Origin: Solirubrobacterales bacterium
Lineage (GTDB): Bacteria > Actinomycetota > Thermoleophilia > Solirubrobacterales > Solirubrobacteraceae
Length of the DNA stretch: 64,000 nt
Assembly: GCA_003244205.1 (NCBI GenBank)
Contig: QHBW01000019.1
Span: 62,001-126,000 of the forward strand
Direction of reading: 5' to 3'
A program made the position numbers and the translations under genes. Under the pieces are notes generated by a model, which was not told the origin of the DNA, ran no database searches, and worked only from the letters and a program-made list of their open reading frames with translations. Shown here piece after piece: positions 1 to 8,936 of the stretch (position 1 is its first letter; each line of letters begins with the position of its first letter).

Positions 1-2
1 TC

Positions 3-788
3 GCGGGCGGCCCCACCGGCACGCGGATCGTCGAGGGCCTGACTGCCGAGTCGGTGCTCACCGACTTCGTGCGCATTCGCGAGGAGTCTCGTACCAACAC
101 CGCTGTGCTCGATCCCACGACGGGCTTGCAGACCGAAATAAACGAGCGTGGTCCGCGGGTCTCCGAGCAGGAGGTCGAGCTTTTTCGCGACAAGCTGCTC
201 TACCTTGCGCAGGGCGCTCAGGTCTGCGTCTTCGCGGGCTCCATTCCCAATGGCGTCGAGGCGGACATCTACGCGGGATTGATTCGCGAGTTGCGCAAGC
301 GCGGTGTGTCCACGATCGTGGACACCGACGGCGAGCCGTTGCGGCTCGCGGTTCGCGCCGAGCCGAGCGTCGTTTCACCGAACGTGCTCGAGGCCGAGGA
401 GCTGGTGGGCCACGAGTTCAACGACGACGACGATCGCATCGTCGCCGTGCACGAGATGGTCGAGCTTGGCGCCCGCGAGGCGATCATGACCGCGTCGGAC
501 GGGTGCTTCGCCGAGGTCATCGACGATGGCACGCCACAGCTCTACCGGGTCCGGCTGGACCCGCTCGAGCCGGTCGCGGCCGTGGGATCGGGCGACGCCT
601 TCCTCGCGGGGTACGTGGCGGCCCGCTACACGGGCAGCCCGCCTGCCGAGTGTCTGCGCTTCGGTGTCGCCTGTGGCGCGGAGTCCACCCAACACTTCGG
701 CGCTGGCAGCGTCGATCCGCGCGAGGTGGAACGCCTCATGGGCGAGATCGACGTCGCACCGCTCGCGCTCCCGGCTGAGGTGTCCTGA
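3..788 (+). CDS. PfkB-family sugar(-phosphate) kinase, 5' truncated by window edge
   Basis: Ribokinase/PfkB-fold kinase expected to phosphorylate a sugar phosphate with ATP in the cytoplasm. The frame is open from base 3 and the first visible residues (AGGPTG) already belong to the fold, so the N-terminus lies outside the window; the in-frame GTG at 54 is internal. GGPTG followed about 40 residues later by EINERGP resembles the 1-phosphofructokinase/tagatose-6-phosphate kinase (FruK/LacC) branch. The ATP/anion-hole signature GSGDAFLAGYV with the catalytic Asp is about 60 residues before the end, where the family has it. The exact substrate cannot be told from the fragment. No partner gene of a PTS is visible on this side. 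Confidence 0.88.
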   Translation, partial: AGGPTGTRIVEGLTAESVLTDFVRIREESRTNTAVLDPTTGLQTEINERGPRVSEQEVELFRDKLLYLAQGAQVCVFAGSIPNGVEADIYAGLIRELRKRGVSTIVDTDGEPLRLAVRAEPSVVSPNVLEAEELVGHEFNDDDDRIVAVHEMVELGAREAIMTASDGCFAEVIDDGTPQLYRVRLDPLEPVAAVGSGDAFLAGYVAARYTGSPPAECLRFGVACGAESTQHFGAGSVDPREVERLMGEIDVAPLALPAEVS

Positions 789-866
789 GCGGCGAAAGAT
801 CGCGCTGGGAGCGCGCTGATCCGCGCTTCACGCAGGCCATATCGACCCCCTGCGCTGCTAGCATGT

Positions 867-937
867 GAGGGCGTTGGACACCCTCTTTGCCACCCCGTTC
901 ACCGCCGCTCCAAGACCCCGTGCCTGCGGGGTTTTTT
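867..937 (+). ncRNA. Possible short leader or small RNA ending in an intrinsic terminator
   Basis: Between the kinase and guaB3 lies a -10-like TAGCAT (859-864), a hairpin GAGGG/CCCTC (867-871 with 881-885) and then a clear intrinsic terminator (915-937). The 5' terminator arm ACCCCG (915-920) has a second identical copy at 892-897, so two pairings with CGGGGT (927-932) are possible. This fits either a short independent transcript or simply the kinase terminator. I do not recognise a riboswitch or sRNA family. Confidence 0.25.
915..937 (+). terminator. Intrinsic terminator upstream of guaB3
   Basis: Perfect 6-bp stem ACCCCG (915-920) / CGGGGT (927-932) with loop TGCCTG, followed by six T (932-937). 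It separates the kinase transcript from the guaB3 promoter. Confidence 0.8.
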
Positions 938-953
938 CGTCCGCCCACTCCCC

Positions 954-959
954 TAGGAT
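954..959 (+). promoter_or_regulatory. -10 element (TAGGAT) of guaB3, leaderless type
   Basis: TAGGAT ends 6 nt before the ATG at 966, and no ribosome-binding site fits between. A transcript starting at the usual distance would begin at or next to the A of the start codon. Confidence 0.55.
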
Positions 960-965
960 CGCCCG

Positions 966-2159
966 ATGGAAGTAGAGATCGGGCGCGGCAAGAAGGCGCG
1001 CCGCGCCTATGGCTTCGACGACATCGCGATCGTCCCCTCGCGGCGCACGCGCGATCCCGACGACGTGGACGTCTCGTGGACGCTGGGGCCGTACCGTTTC
1101 ACCCTGCCACTGCTAGCGGCCGCGCTCGACGGCGTCGTCTCGCCCGAGACCGCCGGCATCATCGGCAAGCTCGGCGGCTTGGCGGTCCTCAACCTCGAGG
1201 GCATCTACTGCCGCTATGAGGACGCCGACGCGCAACTCGAAAAGATCGCCGCCCTCCCGACCGCGACCGCGACGCGCGAGATGCAGGAGATCTACCGCGA
1301 GCCCGTCAAGCCGGAGCTGATCGCTCAGCGCATCCGCGAGATCAAGGCCCACGACGTCCCCGTCGCCGCGTCACTCACCCCCCAGCGCGTGCGCGGCTTC
1401 TACGACGTCGCGCTCGAGGCCGGCCTCGACATCCTCGTTGTCCAGGGTACGGTGGTCTCGGCCGAGCACGTCTCGACGGTCTCCGAGCCGCTGAACCTCA
1501 AGGAGTTCATCGCCGACATGGAGATCCCGGTCGTGGTGGGCGGTTGCGCCTCCTACCACACTGGTCTGCACCTGATGCGCACCGGCGCGGTCGGCGTCCT
1601 CGTGGGTGTCGGTCCGGGCGCGATCTGCACCACGCGCGGCGTGCTCGGGATCGGCGTGCCCCAGGCGACGGCGATCGCGGATGTCGCTGCAGCGCGCTCC
1701 CAACACATGCTCGAGACCGGTGACTACGTCAAGGTGATCGCCGACGGTGGCATGCGCAACGGCGGCGACGTGGCCAAGGCGATCGCCTGCGGTGCCGATG
1801 CCGTGATGCTCGGATCAGCTCTCGCGCGCGCGTACGAGGCGCCGGGGCGGGGTTTCAACTGGGGAATGGCGACCTTCCACCCGACGCTTCCTCGCGGAGC
1901 CCGGGTCATGACCACGCAAAATGGCTCGCTCCAGGAGATCTTGATCGGCCCTGCGCGTGAGAACGACGGGACATTCAACCTCGTCGGCGGGCTGCGCACT
2001 TCGATGGCCACCTGCGGCTACAAGGACATCGCCGAGTTCAACCGTGCCGAACTGATGGTGGCTCCCGCATTGCAGACCGAGGGCAAGCAGCTGCAGCGCG
2101 ATCAAGGGGTTGGCATGGGCGCCAACGGGCGCGCCATCGAGCTGGTCGCCGCGGACTGA
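966..2159 (+). CDS. guaB3: GuaB3-type IMP dehydrogenase/GMP reductase family protein
   Basis: A 397-residue TIM-barrel protein of the IMPDH/GMPR family without the CBS pair of classical GuaB. The catalytic loop [18 protein letters not shown] (residues ~218-235) carries the nucleophilic Cys that forms the covalent purine intermediate. [20 protein letters not shown] follows at the phosphate-binding site. The length and lack of CBS domains match the GuaB3 subfamily of actinobacteria and cyanobacteria. Such proteins are usually annotated as IMP dehydrogenase, but a GuaB3 has been reported to act as a GMP reductase, so direction of catalysis is open. The stop codon overlaps the guaA start (TGATG), implying one transcript and joint control of the guanine branch. 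Confidence 0.92.
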   Translation: MEVEIGRGKKARRAYGFDDIAIVPSRRTRDPDDVDVSWTLGPYRFTLPLLAAALDGVVSPETAGIIGKLGGLAVLNLEGIYCRYEDADAQLEKIAALPTATATREMQEIYREPVKPELIAQRIREIKAHDVPVAASLTPQRVRGFYDVALEAGLDILVVQGTVVSAEHVSTVSEPLNLKEFIADMEIPVVVGGCASYHTGLHLMRTGAVGVLVGVGPGAICTTRGVLGIGVPQATAIADVAAARSQHMLETGDYVKVIADGGMRNGGDVAKAIACGADAVMLGSALARAYEAPGRGFNWGMATFHPTLPRGARVMTTQNGSLQEILIGPARENDGTFNLVGGLRTSMATCGYKDIAEFNRAELMVAPALQTEGKQLQRDQGVGMGANGRAIELVAAD

Positions 2160-3817
2160 TGGCCGAGGTCGCGTCGCTCGCCACCGGCGGAGGCGAGATC
2201 GCCGCGACGGGCAAGGACGCAGGGAGCGACGTGTGCTCTGCACACGAGCGACCGAGGACGCCGCCCGGTGCCGGCGACCTCGCCTCCGAGACCGTCGTGG
2301 TGCTCGATTTCGGCGGTCAGTACTCGCAGCTGATCGCCAGGCGCGTCCGCGAATGTGGTGTTTTCTCCGAGCTTCTGCCCCACGACACCGGCGCCGAATC
2401 CCTGCGAGCGCGCGCTCCCAAGGGCCTGATCCTCTCGGGCGGCCCCGCCTCGGTGTATGCGCCGGGGGCGCCCGCGCTCGATCGCGAGTTGTTGGAGCTG
2501 GGGATCCCAGTGCTCGGGATCTGTTACGGGATGCAGCTGTTGGTGATGGAGCTCGGAGGTCAGGTCGAGGCAGCCGAGATTGGGGAGTTCGGGCGCTCCC
2601 AGCTGACGGTCTCACAACCCGGGCGGCTGCTCGCCGGACTGCCGTCCGAACAGGCGTGCTGGATGAGCCATCGCGACATCGTGCTGCGCGGGCCGCCCGG
2701 GTTCGCGGAGCTTGCAGCGTCGAGCGCTTCGCCGGTCGCCGCCGTGGAGGACGAGGGCCGCGGGCTCTACGGGATCCAGTTTCACCCCGAAGTCGTCCAC
2801 ACGCCCTACGGACAGCAGATTCTCGAGACGTTCCTGCGCGACGTGTGCGAGTGCACGGCGACGTGGACGCCGACGAACTTCATCGAGGACCAGGTGGCCG
2901 CGATCCGCGCCCGCGTCGGCGAGGGCCGCGTGATCTGCGGGCTGTCGGGCGGGGTCGACTCGTCGGTGGCGGCGCTGCTCGTCCACCGCGCCGTCGGCGA
3001 CCAGCTCACCTGCGTGTTCGTCGACCACGGGCTGATGCGCAAGGACGAGGGCCAGCAGGTGATCAGCGCCTTCGCCGATCACTTCAAGGTCGACCTCGTC
3101 GCTGTCGATGCCGAGCGACGCTTCCTCGAGCGCCTCGCTGGCCTCACCGACCCCGAGGCGAAGCGCAAAGCCATCGGCGGGGAGTTCATCCGCGTTTTCG
3201 AGGAGCAGGCAGCGCAGCTCGATGGAGCCCGCTACCTCGTCCAGGGCACGCTTTACTCCGACGTGATCGAGTCCGGCGGGTCCACCGGGGCCGACACGAT
3301 CAAAAGCCATCACAACGTCGGCGGCCTGCCGGAGGACATGGACTTCGAGCTGATCGAGCCGTTACGCGCGCTCTTCAAGGACGAGGTGCGCCGGGTGGGG
3401 TCTGAGCTGGGACTGCCTGAGCGGCTCGTCTGGCGCCAGCCCTTCCCCGGACCGGGCCTCGCGATCCGCGTCGTCGGCGGTCCAGCGACGAAGGAGAAAC
3501 TGGACACGCTCCGCGAAGCCGACGCCATCCTCCAGGACGAGATTCGCCAGGCCGGTCTCTACGGCGAGCTCTGGCAGTCCTTTTGCGTGCTGCCCGACGT
3601 TCGCACGGTCGGCGTGCAGGGTGACGGGCGCAGCTACGGCCAGCTCATCGCAATCCGGGCAGTGACATCCGATGACGCGATGACGGCCGACTGGGCACGG
3701 TTGCCCTACGACCTGCTCGAGCAGATCGCGTCGCGGATGATCAACGAATTGCGCGAGGTCAACCGGGTCGTGCTCGACATCACGTCGAAGCCGCCCGGGA
3801 CTATCGAGTGGGAGTGA
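2159..3817 (+). CDS. guaA: GMP synthase (glutamine-hydrolysing)
   Basis: Converts XMP to GMP using glutamine amide nitrogen and ATP. N-terminal class I glutamine amidotransferase: [14 protein letters not shown] starts near residue 43, nucleophile in GICYGMQ, catalytic His-Glu in FHPEV. The ATP-pyrophosphatase domain has LSGGVDSSV, and the dimerisation domain has [13 protein letters not shown]. The 552 residues include about 42 extra N-terminal residues relative to the family. The ATG at 2159 overlaps the guaB3 stop; an in-frame GTG at 2231 would give a shorter N-terminus. A large inverted repeat follows the stop codon. Confidence 0.97.
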   Translation: MAEVASLATGGGEIAATGKDAGSDVCSAHERPRTPPGAGDLASETVVVLDFGGQYSQLIARRVRECGVFSELLPHDTGAESLRARAPKGLILSGGPASVYAPGAPALDRELLELGIPVLGICYGMQLLVMELGGQVEAAEIGEFGRSQLTVSQPGRLLAGLPSEQACWMSHRDIVLRGPPGFAELAASSASPVAAVEDEGRGLYGIQFHPEVVHTPYGQQILETFLRDVCECTATWTPTNFIEDQVAAIRARVGEGRVICGLSGGVDSSVAALLVHRAVGDQLTCVFVDHGLMRKDEGQQVISAFADHFKVDLVAVDAERRFLERLAGLTDPEAKRKAIGGEFIRVFEEQAAQLDGARYLVQGTLYSDVIESGGSTGADTIKSHHNVGGLPEDMDFELIEPLRALFKDEVRRVGSELGLPERLVWRQPFPGPGLAIRVVGGPATKEKLDTLREADAILQDEIRQAGLYGELWQSFCVLPDVRTVGVQGDGRSYGQLIAIRAVTSDDAMTADWARLPYDLLEQIASRMINELREVNRVVLDITSKPPGTIEWE

Positions 3818-3826
3818 CGCGGGCGC

Positions 3827-3911
3827 TTGGCCCCGCTCAGCCCCTTGCCTGCGAGTGCGGCTGGCCGAGCTTTGGAGCATTGAACGGCAGGACGGGGCTG
3901 GCGGGGGCCAA
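3827..3911 (+). repeat. Long imperfect inverted repeat downstream of guaA
   Basis: Arms 3827-3849 and 3886-3911 are largely complementary (TTGGCCCC...CAGCCCC with GGGGCTGG...GGGGCCAA), separated by about 36 nt. It starts 10 nt after the guaA stop. No T-tract follows, so a structured 3' end or mRNA-stabilising hairpin is as likely as an intrinsic terminator. The rest of the guaA-rplM gap holds no gene. Confidence 0.5.
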
Positions 3912-4013
3912 CCGCCGCTTTGGCTGCGGGCGCAGGGTGCGGTCGGGGCGGTTTAGGCTGGCTGCGAGGGCGCGCGACCCAGGCGGGGCTTTGAGTCTCC
4001 TATCATGGGCGCG

Positions 4014-4038
4014 CCGCGCGGGTGCCCGGGCGGTTTTT
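4014..4038 (+). promoter_or_regulatory. Terminator-like hairpin in the rplM leader
   Basis: A GC-rich stem with one mismatch (4014-4020 with 4027-4033) followed by TTTTT (4034-4038) lies about 40 nt upstream of the rplM ATG. -10-like hexamers (TAGGCT 3954-3959, TATCAT 4001-4006) lie on its 5' side. A terminator between promoter and an r-protein gene suggests attenuation, as known for other r-protein leaders. I cannot match it to a defined L13 leader family. Confidence 0.45.
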
Positions 4039-4076
4039 CTCAGTTCGCGGACGTGCTTCGCGCTCTGACCCATTAC

Positions 4077-4514
4077 ATGAAGACCTTTGTCGCCACCCCC
4101 GCCGACCGCCAGCGTGACTGGCTCGTCGTCGATGCCGCCGGGCAGACGCTCGGTCGCCTCGCGACGCAGATCGCAGACGCGCTGCGGGGCAAGCGCAAGC
4201 CCCAGTACACCCCGCATGTGGACACCGGAGACTTCGTCATCGTCGTCAACGCCGAGAAGATCGAGGTCACCGGAAACAAGCGCGGCGACAAGCGCTACTA
4301 CCGCCACACCGGCTACCCGGGAGGGCTCAAGATGCGCACCTTCGAGGAGATGCTCGCGCGCCGTCCCGAAGAGATCATCCGCAAGGCGGTCCGCGGCATG
4401 ATGCCCCACAACCGGCTGGCCCGCAAGCAGCTCACCAAGCTCAAGGTCTATGCGGGGCCTGAGCATCCCCACGCCGCACAGCAACCCCAGCCAATGGAGC
4501 TGATCAAGTCGTGA
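4077..4514 (+). CDS. rplM: 50S ribosomal protein L13 (uL13)
   Basis: A 145-residue large-subunit protein and early assembly protein. The start at ATG 4077 gives [15 protein letters not shown], matching the family N-terminus; longer in-frame versions from 4005 add non-conserved residues across the leader hairpin. [17 protein letters not shown] and MLPHNRLAR-like [11 protein letters not shown] are the family signatures, and [15 protein letters not shown] is the typical C-terminal segment. The stop overlaps the rpsI GTG (GTGA), the usual rplM-rpsI coupling. Confidence 0.97.
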   Translation: MKTFVATPADRQRDWLVVDAAGQTLGRLATQIADALRGKRKPQYTPHVDTGDFVIVVNAEKIEVTGNKRGDKRYYRHTGYPGGLKMRTFEEMLARRPEEIIRKAVRGMMPHNRLARKQLTKLKVYAGPEHPHAAQQPQPMELIKS

Positions 4515-5458
4515 TCGACGAAGAGCGCGAAGAGCCGACCTCGCCCGAGTCTCGCCCCGCCGCGGGCGACGACGCGCCGCCGACGGAAGGCAGTGGGACC
4601 ACCAAAGAGGAGCCAGTCCCCGCCGAGGAACCCGCTGTCCCCGCCGAGGAACCCGCTGTCCCCGCCGAGGAGCCCGCTGCCCCCGCGACCGAGGAGCCGG
4701 AGGAGCCTGCTGCCGAGGAGCCCGCTATCCCTGAGGCCGAAGCCGAGGGGCCCGCTGCTCCCGCGGCCGCCGAGGGGGCGGAGCCTGCCGCCGCTGAGGG
4801 CCAAGAGCCCGGCCCCGACCAGCCCGACGCAGCTGCGCCACCCCGTCAGCGACCGCCGCAGGCGGCCAAGGACGCCGATGCGGCGCCCACGGCGATCCCC
4901 GGCGCTGACCTCGTCCCTGACATCGTCCCCGAGGGGTTTGATCCGCTCTCCCACGCGGAGGACGACGGGTTCGCCGAGGACCTCGAACCCGTCGCCGAGG
5001 AGTCGGTGCCGGCGCCAGACGACGAAGAGCACGCGCGCCCGATTGCCCAGGCCGCGATCGACCTTGCCTCCGGAGCCCGCTACCGCGCCACCGGCAAGCG
5101 CAAGACCGCGGTCGCGCGCGTGATCCTGCGGCCGGGGAGCGGCAGCTATCTGGTCAACGGTCGCACGCTCGACGAATACTTCCCTCGCCCGACGCTGCAG
5201 CGCAACATCCGCCAGCCGCTCGAGACGGTCGGCTACCAGGACCGCATGGATATCGTCGTAACGCTGCACGGCGGCGGGGTCTCCTCGCAGGCGGGAGCGC
5301 TGCGCCACGGGATCTCGCGCGCGCTGCTCGAAGCCGACCCGGGCCTGCGTACGGAGCTCAAGCGCCGTGGATTTCTCACGCGCGACTCGCGCGCCAAGGA
5401 ACGCCGCAAGGCGGGCCTGAAGAAGGCGCGCAAGAAGCCGCAGTTCTCCAAGCGCTAG
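4511..5458 (+). CDS. rpsI: 30S ribosomal protein S9 (uS9) with long acidic N-terminal extension
   Basis: The last ~125 residues are a normal uS9: [13 protein letters not shown] at about residue 192, then [31 protein letters not shown], and a basic tail ending KKPQFSKR that reaches the ribosomal P site. Before it sit about 190 residues rich in Pro, Glu and Ala, including three copies of a 7-residue PAEEPAV-type unit, strongly acidic and probably disordered. The GTG at 4511 overlaps the rplM stop, and I see no good internal start with a ribosome-binding site near the core, so the extension is probably translated. Its function is unknown; an acidic shield of the basic core or an interaction tail is conceivable. 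The stop overlaps the glmM GTG (TAGTG). Confidence 0.95.
   Translation: MIDEEREEPTSPESRPAAGDDAPPTEGSGTTKEEPVPAEEPAVPAEEPAVPAEEPAAPATEEPEEPAAEEPAIPEAEAEGPAAPAAAEGAEPAAAEGQEPGPDQPDAAAPPRQRPPQAAKDADAAPTAIPGADLVPDIVPEGFDPLSHAEDDGFAEDLEPVAEESVPAPDDEEHARPIAQAAIDLASGARYRATGKRKTAVARVILRPGSGSYLVNGRTLDEYFPRPTLQRNIRQPLETVGYQDRMDIVVTLHGGGVSSQAGALRHGISRALLEADPGLRTELKRRGFLTRDSRAKERRKAGLKKARKKPQFSKR
4621..4683 (+). repeat. 21-bp tandem repeat, three units, inside rpsI
   Basis: Units 4621-4641 and 4642-4662 are identical, and 4663-4683 differs at two bases. Each unit keeps the reading frame and encodes seven residues (PAEEPAV) of the acidic extension. Confidence 0.9.
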
Positions 5459-6837
5459 TGGCGCCCTCGACGGCGGCGCCGCATAGCGCCGCACGGTCCT
5501 CTCGTGATGCCAATGCCTTGACGCGAACGCTGTTTGGCACCGACGGCGTCCGCGGCGTCGCCGGCGAATTCCTGACGGCCGAGCTCGCCCTTGGCCTCGG
5601 ACGTGCGGCGACACTGCTGGCCTCCCCTGCGCGGCCGCAGGTGCTGGTCATCCGCGATACCCGCGAATCAGGTGAGATGCTCGAGGCGGCGCTGGCGGCG
5701 GGCGTGGCCGCAGGGGGCGGCGACGCGCTGCTAGGCGGCGTGCTGCCAACACCCGCCGCGCCGTTGCTGCTGCGCCGTTACGGCTTCGATCTCGCGGTCG
5801 TGATCTCGGCATCACACAACCCATTCGCCGACAACGGGATCAAGTTCTTTGGTCCTGAAGGCAACAAGCTCTCCGACGAGGCCGAGACGGAGATCGAGCG
5901 CGCGCTCGAGCAGCAGGCTGGCCCAGCCGCGCAGATCGGCGCGGTTCGCCGCATGCACGGGACGCTCGAGGATTACCTGCGCGAGCTGCATGTGCGCTTC
6001 GGCGATCTCGATCTCAACGGTCGTCGTGTCCTGCTGGACTGCGCAAACGGCGCGACCTTCCGCGCGGCGCCCGAGATCTTCCGGCGGCTCGGGGCCGTCG
6101 TAAAGACATCGGCAGACCGTCCCGACGGGCGCAACATCAACCGGGACTGTGGCTCTACGCATGTTGATGGACTGGCTCGCGCGGTGATCGCTGGCGAGGC
6201 CGATCTCGGCTTCGCCTTCGACGGTGACGGTGACCGTGTGCTTGCGGTCGATGGCTCGGGCGCACTCGTCGACGGCGACGAGCTGATCGCCCTCGTCGCG
6301 CGCCACCTCGATGCGACTGGGCGGTTGCCCGGGCGCGGCGTGGTGGTCACCGTGATGACGAACTACGGCTTCCACGCCAAGATGGCAGAGGCGGGCATCG
6401 AGGTCGCGGTGACGGCGGTGGGCGACCGCTACGTGCTCGAGGAGCTGCATGCCCGCGGCTGGACGCTCGGCGGCGAGCAATCGGGGCACATCATCGATCT
6501 CGCTTTCGCGCCCTCGGGCGATGGGATCGCGAGCGCCCTGCTGGCGCTGGAGGCGCTCGGCGAGCGCGATCTGCGCGAGCGCGACAGCATGCGCAAGCTC
6601 CCCCAGCGCCTAGTCAACGTGCGCGTGCCAGCGCGCAGTACGCTGGCGGATGCCACCGCAGTCGCAGAAGCGGTCGATCGCGAGAGCCGTGCGCTCGCCG
6701 GGCGAGGGCGCGTGCTGGTGCGGACGAGCGGCACGGAGCCGCTCGTCCGCGTCATGGTCGAGGCCCCCACCGAGGAGGAGGCGGCCGCCGCCTCCGCACG
6801 AATCGTCGCGGTGGTCGAGGCCGAAGCAGCCCGCTGA
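5458..6837 (+). CDS. glmM: Phosphoglucosamine mutase
   Basis: Interconverts glucosamine-6-phosphate and glucosamine-1-phosphate for UDP-GlcNAc and peptidoglycan. Alpha-D-phosphohexomutase layout: LFGTDGVRG at the N-terminus, phosphoserine loop ISASHNPFADNGIKFF (residues ~118-133), metal loop FDGDGDR (~257-263), sugar-binding loop GGEQSGH, and C-terminal phosphate-binding RTSGTEPLVRVMVE. The GTG at 5458 overlaps the rpsI stop. A TTG at 5518 would start four residues before LFGTDGVRG and fits the family length better, so the first 20 residues are uncertain. It heads a glmM-glmS pair acting in consecutive steps. Confidence 0.96.
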   Translation: MAPSTAAPHSAARSSRDANALTRTLFGTDGVRGVAGEFLTAELALGLGRAATLLASPARPQVLVIRDTRESGEMLEAALAAGVAAGGGDALLGGVLPTPAAPLLLRRYGFDLAVVISASHNPFADNGIKFFGPEGNKLSDEAETEIERALEQQAGPAAQIGAVRRMHGTLEDYLRELHVRFGDLDLNGRRVLLDCANGATFRAAPEIFRRLGAVVKTSADRPDGRNINRDCGSTHVDGLARAVIAGEADLGFAFDGDGDRVLAVDGSGALVDGDELIALVARHLDATGRLPGRGVVVTVMTNYGFHAKMAEAGIEVAVTAVGDRYVLEELHARGWTLGGEQSGHIIDLAFAPSGDGIASALLALEALGERDLRERDSMRKLPQRLVNVRVPARSTLADATAVAEAVDRESRALAGRGRVLVRTSGTEPLVRVMVEAPTEEEAAAASARIVAVVEAEAAR

Positions 6838-7008
6838 CGCGTTCGCAGCGCGCGTGAGCGCTGCGACGGGCGCCCTCGGCGGGCAGGCACGCGGCGGAGC
6901 GCGACGAACCCCAGCTGTGGCCGTCGCGCGACCCGAGGAAGCCGTCGCACTCGGCTAGACTGGGTTCCCGCCGGAGATGGGAATCGCGGTCGCGGTCCCT
7001 TTCCTCTC

Positions 7009-7015
7009 AAGGAGG
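7009..7015 (+). promoter_or_regulatory. Ribosome-binding site (AAGGAGG) that fixes the glmS start
   Basis: A strong Shine-Dalgarno sequence lies 9 nt before GTG 7025. This start places Cys directly after the initiator Met, as required for the N-terminal nucleophile. A -10-like TAGACT (6956-6961) lies upstream; no glmS ribozyme is recognisable. Confidence 0.8.
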
Positions 7016-7024
7016 TCGTGTCCC

Positions 7025-8929
7025 GTGTGCGGCATCGTCGGATACGTTGGTCCTCGACCCGCCCGCGAGCTGCTGCTGGCCGGGCTCGCGAAGCTCGAGT
7101 ATCGGGGCTATGACTCCGCCGGCATCTCGGTGCTTGGTGACGGCGGGATCGAGTCCGTGCGCGCGGTCGGCCCGCTCGCCGCGCTGCACGCAGCGCTGCA
7201 GGAGAATCGCGCACTTGCTGCTGGCGGGTCTGCTCGGTCGCTCCCAACAGAGGCTTCGACGGCCACGGTCGCCATGCTCGAGCCGCACCCCGCGACCGGA
7301 ATTGCGCACACGCGTTGGGCCACCCACGGCCGCGTATCCGAGGCCAACGCCCATCCGCACGCCGACGGCGAGGATCGCGTCCACATCGTCCTCAACGGCA
7401 TTGTCGAGAACTACGTCGCGCTGCGCGAGCGCCTGATCGGTGAGGGTTGTGCATTCACCTCGGAGACCGACGCCGAAGTCGTCGCTCATCTCGTCGCGCG
7501 CCACCACAATGGCGATCTCGAGACTGCCGTCCGCGATGCCTATCAGGAGCTCGAGGGTCACTACGCATTCGTGGCGATGAGCGCGGAGGAGCCCGGCCTG
7601 ATCGTCGGCGCTCGCAATCAGTGCCCGCTCGTTGTCGGGCGCGGAGATGGCGAGCAATTCCTGGCTTCGGCGGTTCCCGCCTTCCTGCGTGAGACCCGTC
7701 GAGTGCAATACGTCGAGGACGACGAGATCGTCTGCGTGCGTCCCAGCGGCGTCGCCTTCTCCACCGCCGACGGCGAGGCGCTCGAGCGCGAGGTCATCGA
7801 GGTCGATTGGGACACCGACACCGCGGAGAAGGGCGGCTATGAGAGCTTCATGCTCAAGGAGATCCACGAGCAGCCCCACGCGCTGGCCGAGACGATCGCC
7901 GACCGCGCCGCGCGCGGTGATCGGATCGACCTCGGTGACCTCGGTGAAATCGACGACGACGTGCTGAGGGACGCGCGCAGGATCGTGATCGTCGCTTGCG
8001 GGACTTCCTATCACGCCGGGCTCGTCGGTCGCTATGCGATCGAGGAGTGGGCGCGTGTGCCTGTCGAGATGGACGTTGCCTCCGAGTATCGCTATCGCAA
8101 CCCGGTCGTAGGTCCCGAGGACTTGGTGATCGGGATCTCACAATCGGGTGAGACTGCCGATACCCTCGCGGCGATGCGCCTGGCGCGCGAGCGCGGCGCC
8201 AAAGTGCTCGCGATCACCAACATCCAGGGCTCCCAGGCGACACGCGACGCCCACGGCGTCCTCTTCACGCGCGCGGGGCTGGAGATCGGCGTCGCCGCGA
8301 CGAAGACATTCGTCTCCCAGGTGGCCGCCATGTACCTCCTGGGGCTCCGTCTCGCGGAGTTACGCGGCACGCTCGCGCCCGAGCACCTGGCACGCCTCGT
8401 GGGCGAGCTCAGGCACCTTCCGCAGCTCCTCGCCGCTGTGCTCACCGATTGCGAAGAGTCTGTCGACGAGGTCGTCGAGCACGTCTGGCAGTCGGAGTTC
8501 TTCCTCTATCTCGGGCGCCACATCGGGCTCCCGATCGCGCTCGAGGGGGCGCTCAAGCTGAAGGAGATCTCCTACATCGCGACCGACGCCTACGCCGCCG
8601 GTGAGATGAAGCACGGCCCGATCGCGCTGCTCGATGAGCGCACTCCGGTGATCTGCGTCGCCACAGATTCGCCGCTGCTCGAGAAGGTGGTCTCCAACAT
8701 GCAGGAGGTTCGCGCCCGCGGGGCGCACGTGATCGCTGTGGCGACCGACGGCAACATCGCGATCGGCGAGCACGCCGAGCTCGTGCTGCGCGTTCCCGCC
8801 TGCTACTGGATGCTCCAGCCGCTGCTCGCGATCGTGCCGTTGCAGCTGCTCGCCTACCGGATCGCCCGCCGCCGCGGGCTGAACGTCGATCAGCCGCGCA
8901 ACCTCGCCAAGACCGTCACCGTCGAATAG
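7025..8929 (+). CDS. glmS: Glutamine--fructose-6-phosphate aminotransferase (isomerising)
   Basis: Makes glucosamine-6-phosphate from fructose-6-phosphate and glutamine, the entry step to amino sugars. The N-terminal class II amidotransferase begins CGIVGYVG, so Cys1 becomes the nucleophile after Met removal, and continues with HTRWATHGRVSEANAHPH and LNGIVENY. Two SIS isomerase domains follow (CGTSYHAGLVGRYAIEEWA; GISQSGETADTLAAMRLA), ending in DQPRNLAKTVTVE as in the family. At 634 residues it is slightly longer than usual because of an Ala/Thr-rich insert around residues 60-85. An in-frame ATG at 6977 is rejected because it would bury Cys1. It works with upstream glmM. Confidence 0.97.
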   Translation: MCGIVGYVGPRPARELLLAGLAKLEYRGYDSAGISVLGDGGIESVRAVGPLAALHAALQENRALAAGGSARSLPTEASTATVAMLEPHPATGIAHTRWATHGRVSEANAHPHADGEDRVHIVLNGIVENYVALRERLIGEGCAFTSETDAEVVAHLVARHHNGDLETAVRDAYQELEGHYAFVAMSAEEPGLIVGARNQCPLVVGRGDGEQFLASAVPAFLRETRRVQYVEDDEIVCVRPSGVAFSTADGEALEREVIEVDWDTDTAEKGGYESFMLKEIHEQPHALAETIADRAARGDRIDLGDLGEIDDDVLRDARRIVIVACGTSYHAGLVGRYAIEEWARVPVEMDVASEYRYRNPVVGPEDLVIGISQSGETADTLAAMRLARERGAKVLAITNIQGSQATRDAHGVLFTRAGLEIGVAATKTFVSQVAAMYLLGLRLAELRGTLAPEHLARLVGELRHLPQLLAAVLTDCEESVDEVVEHVWQSEFFLYLGRHIGLPIALEGALKLKEISYIATDAYAAGEMKHGPIALLDERTPVICVATDSPLLEKVVSNMQEVRARGAHVIAVATDGNIAIGEHAELVLRVPACYWMLQPLLAIVPLQLLAYRIARRRGLNVDQPRNLAKTVTVE

Positions 8930-8936
8930 CTCCGCC

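Noticed and set aside
2110-3405. 431-codon open frame on + overlapping guaA
   Set aside because: Arg/Gly/Ala-rich composition typical of an off-frame reading in GC-rich DNA, no family motifs, and fully inside guaA with its clear catalytic motifs.
6838-7024. glmS ribozyme/riboswitch upstream of glmS
   Set aside because: No recognisable ribozyme core, and a normal AAGGAGG ribosome-binding site with a -10 box explains expression.
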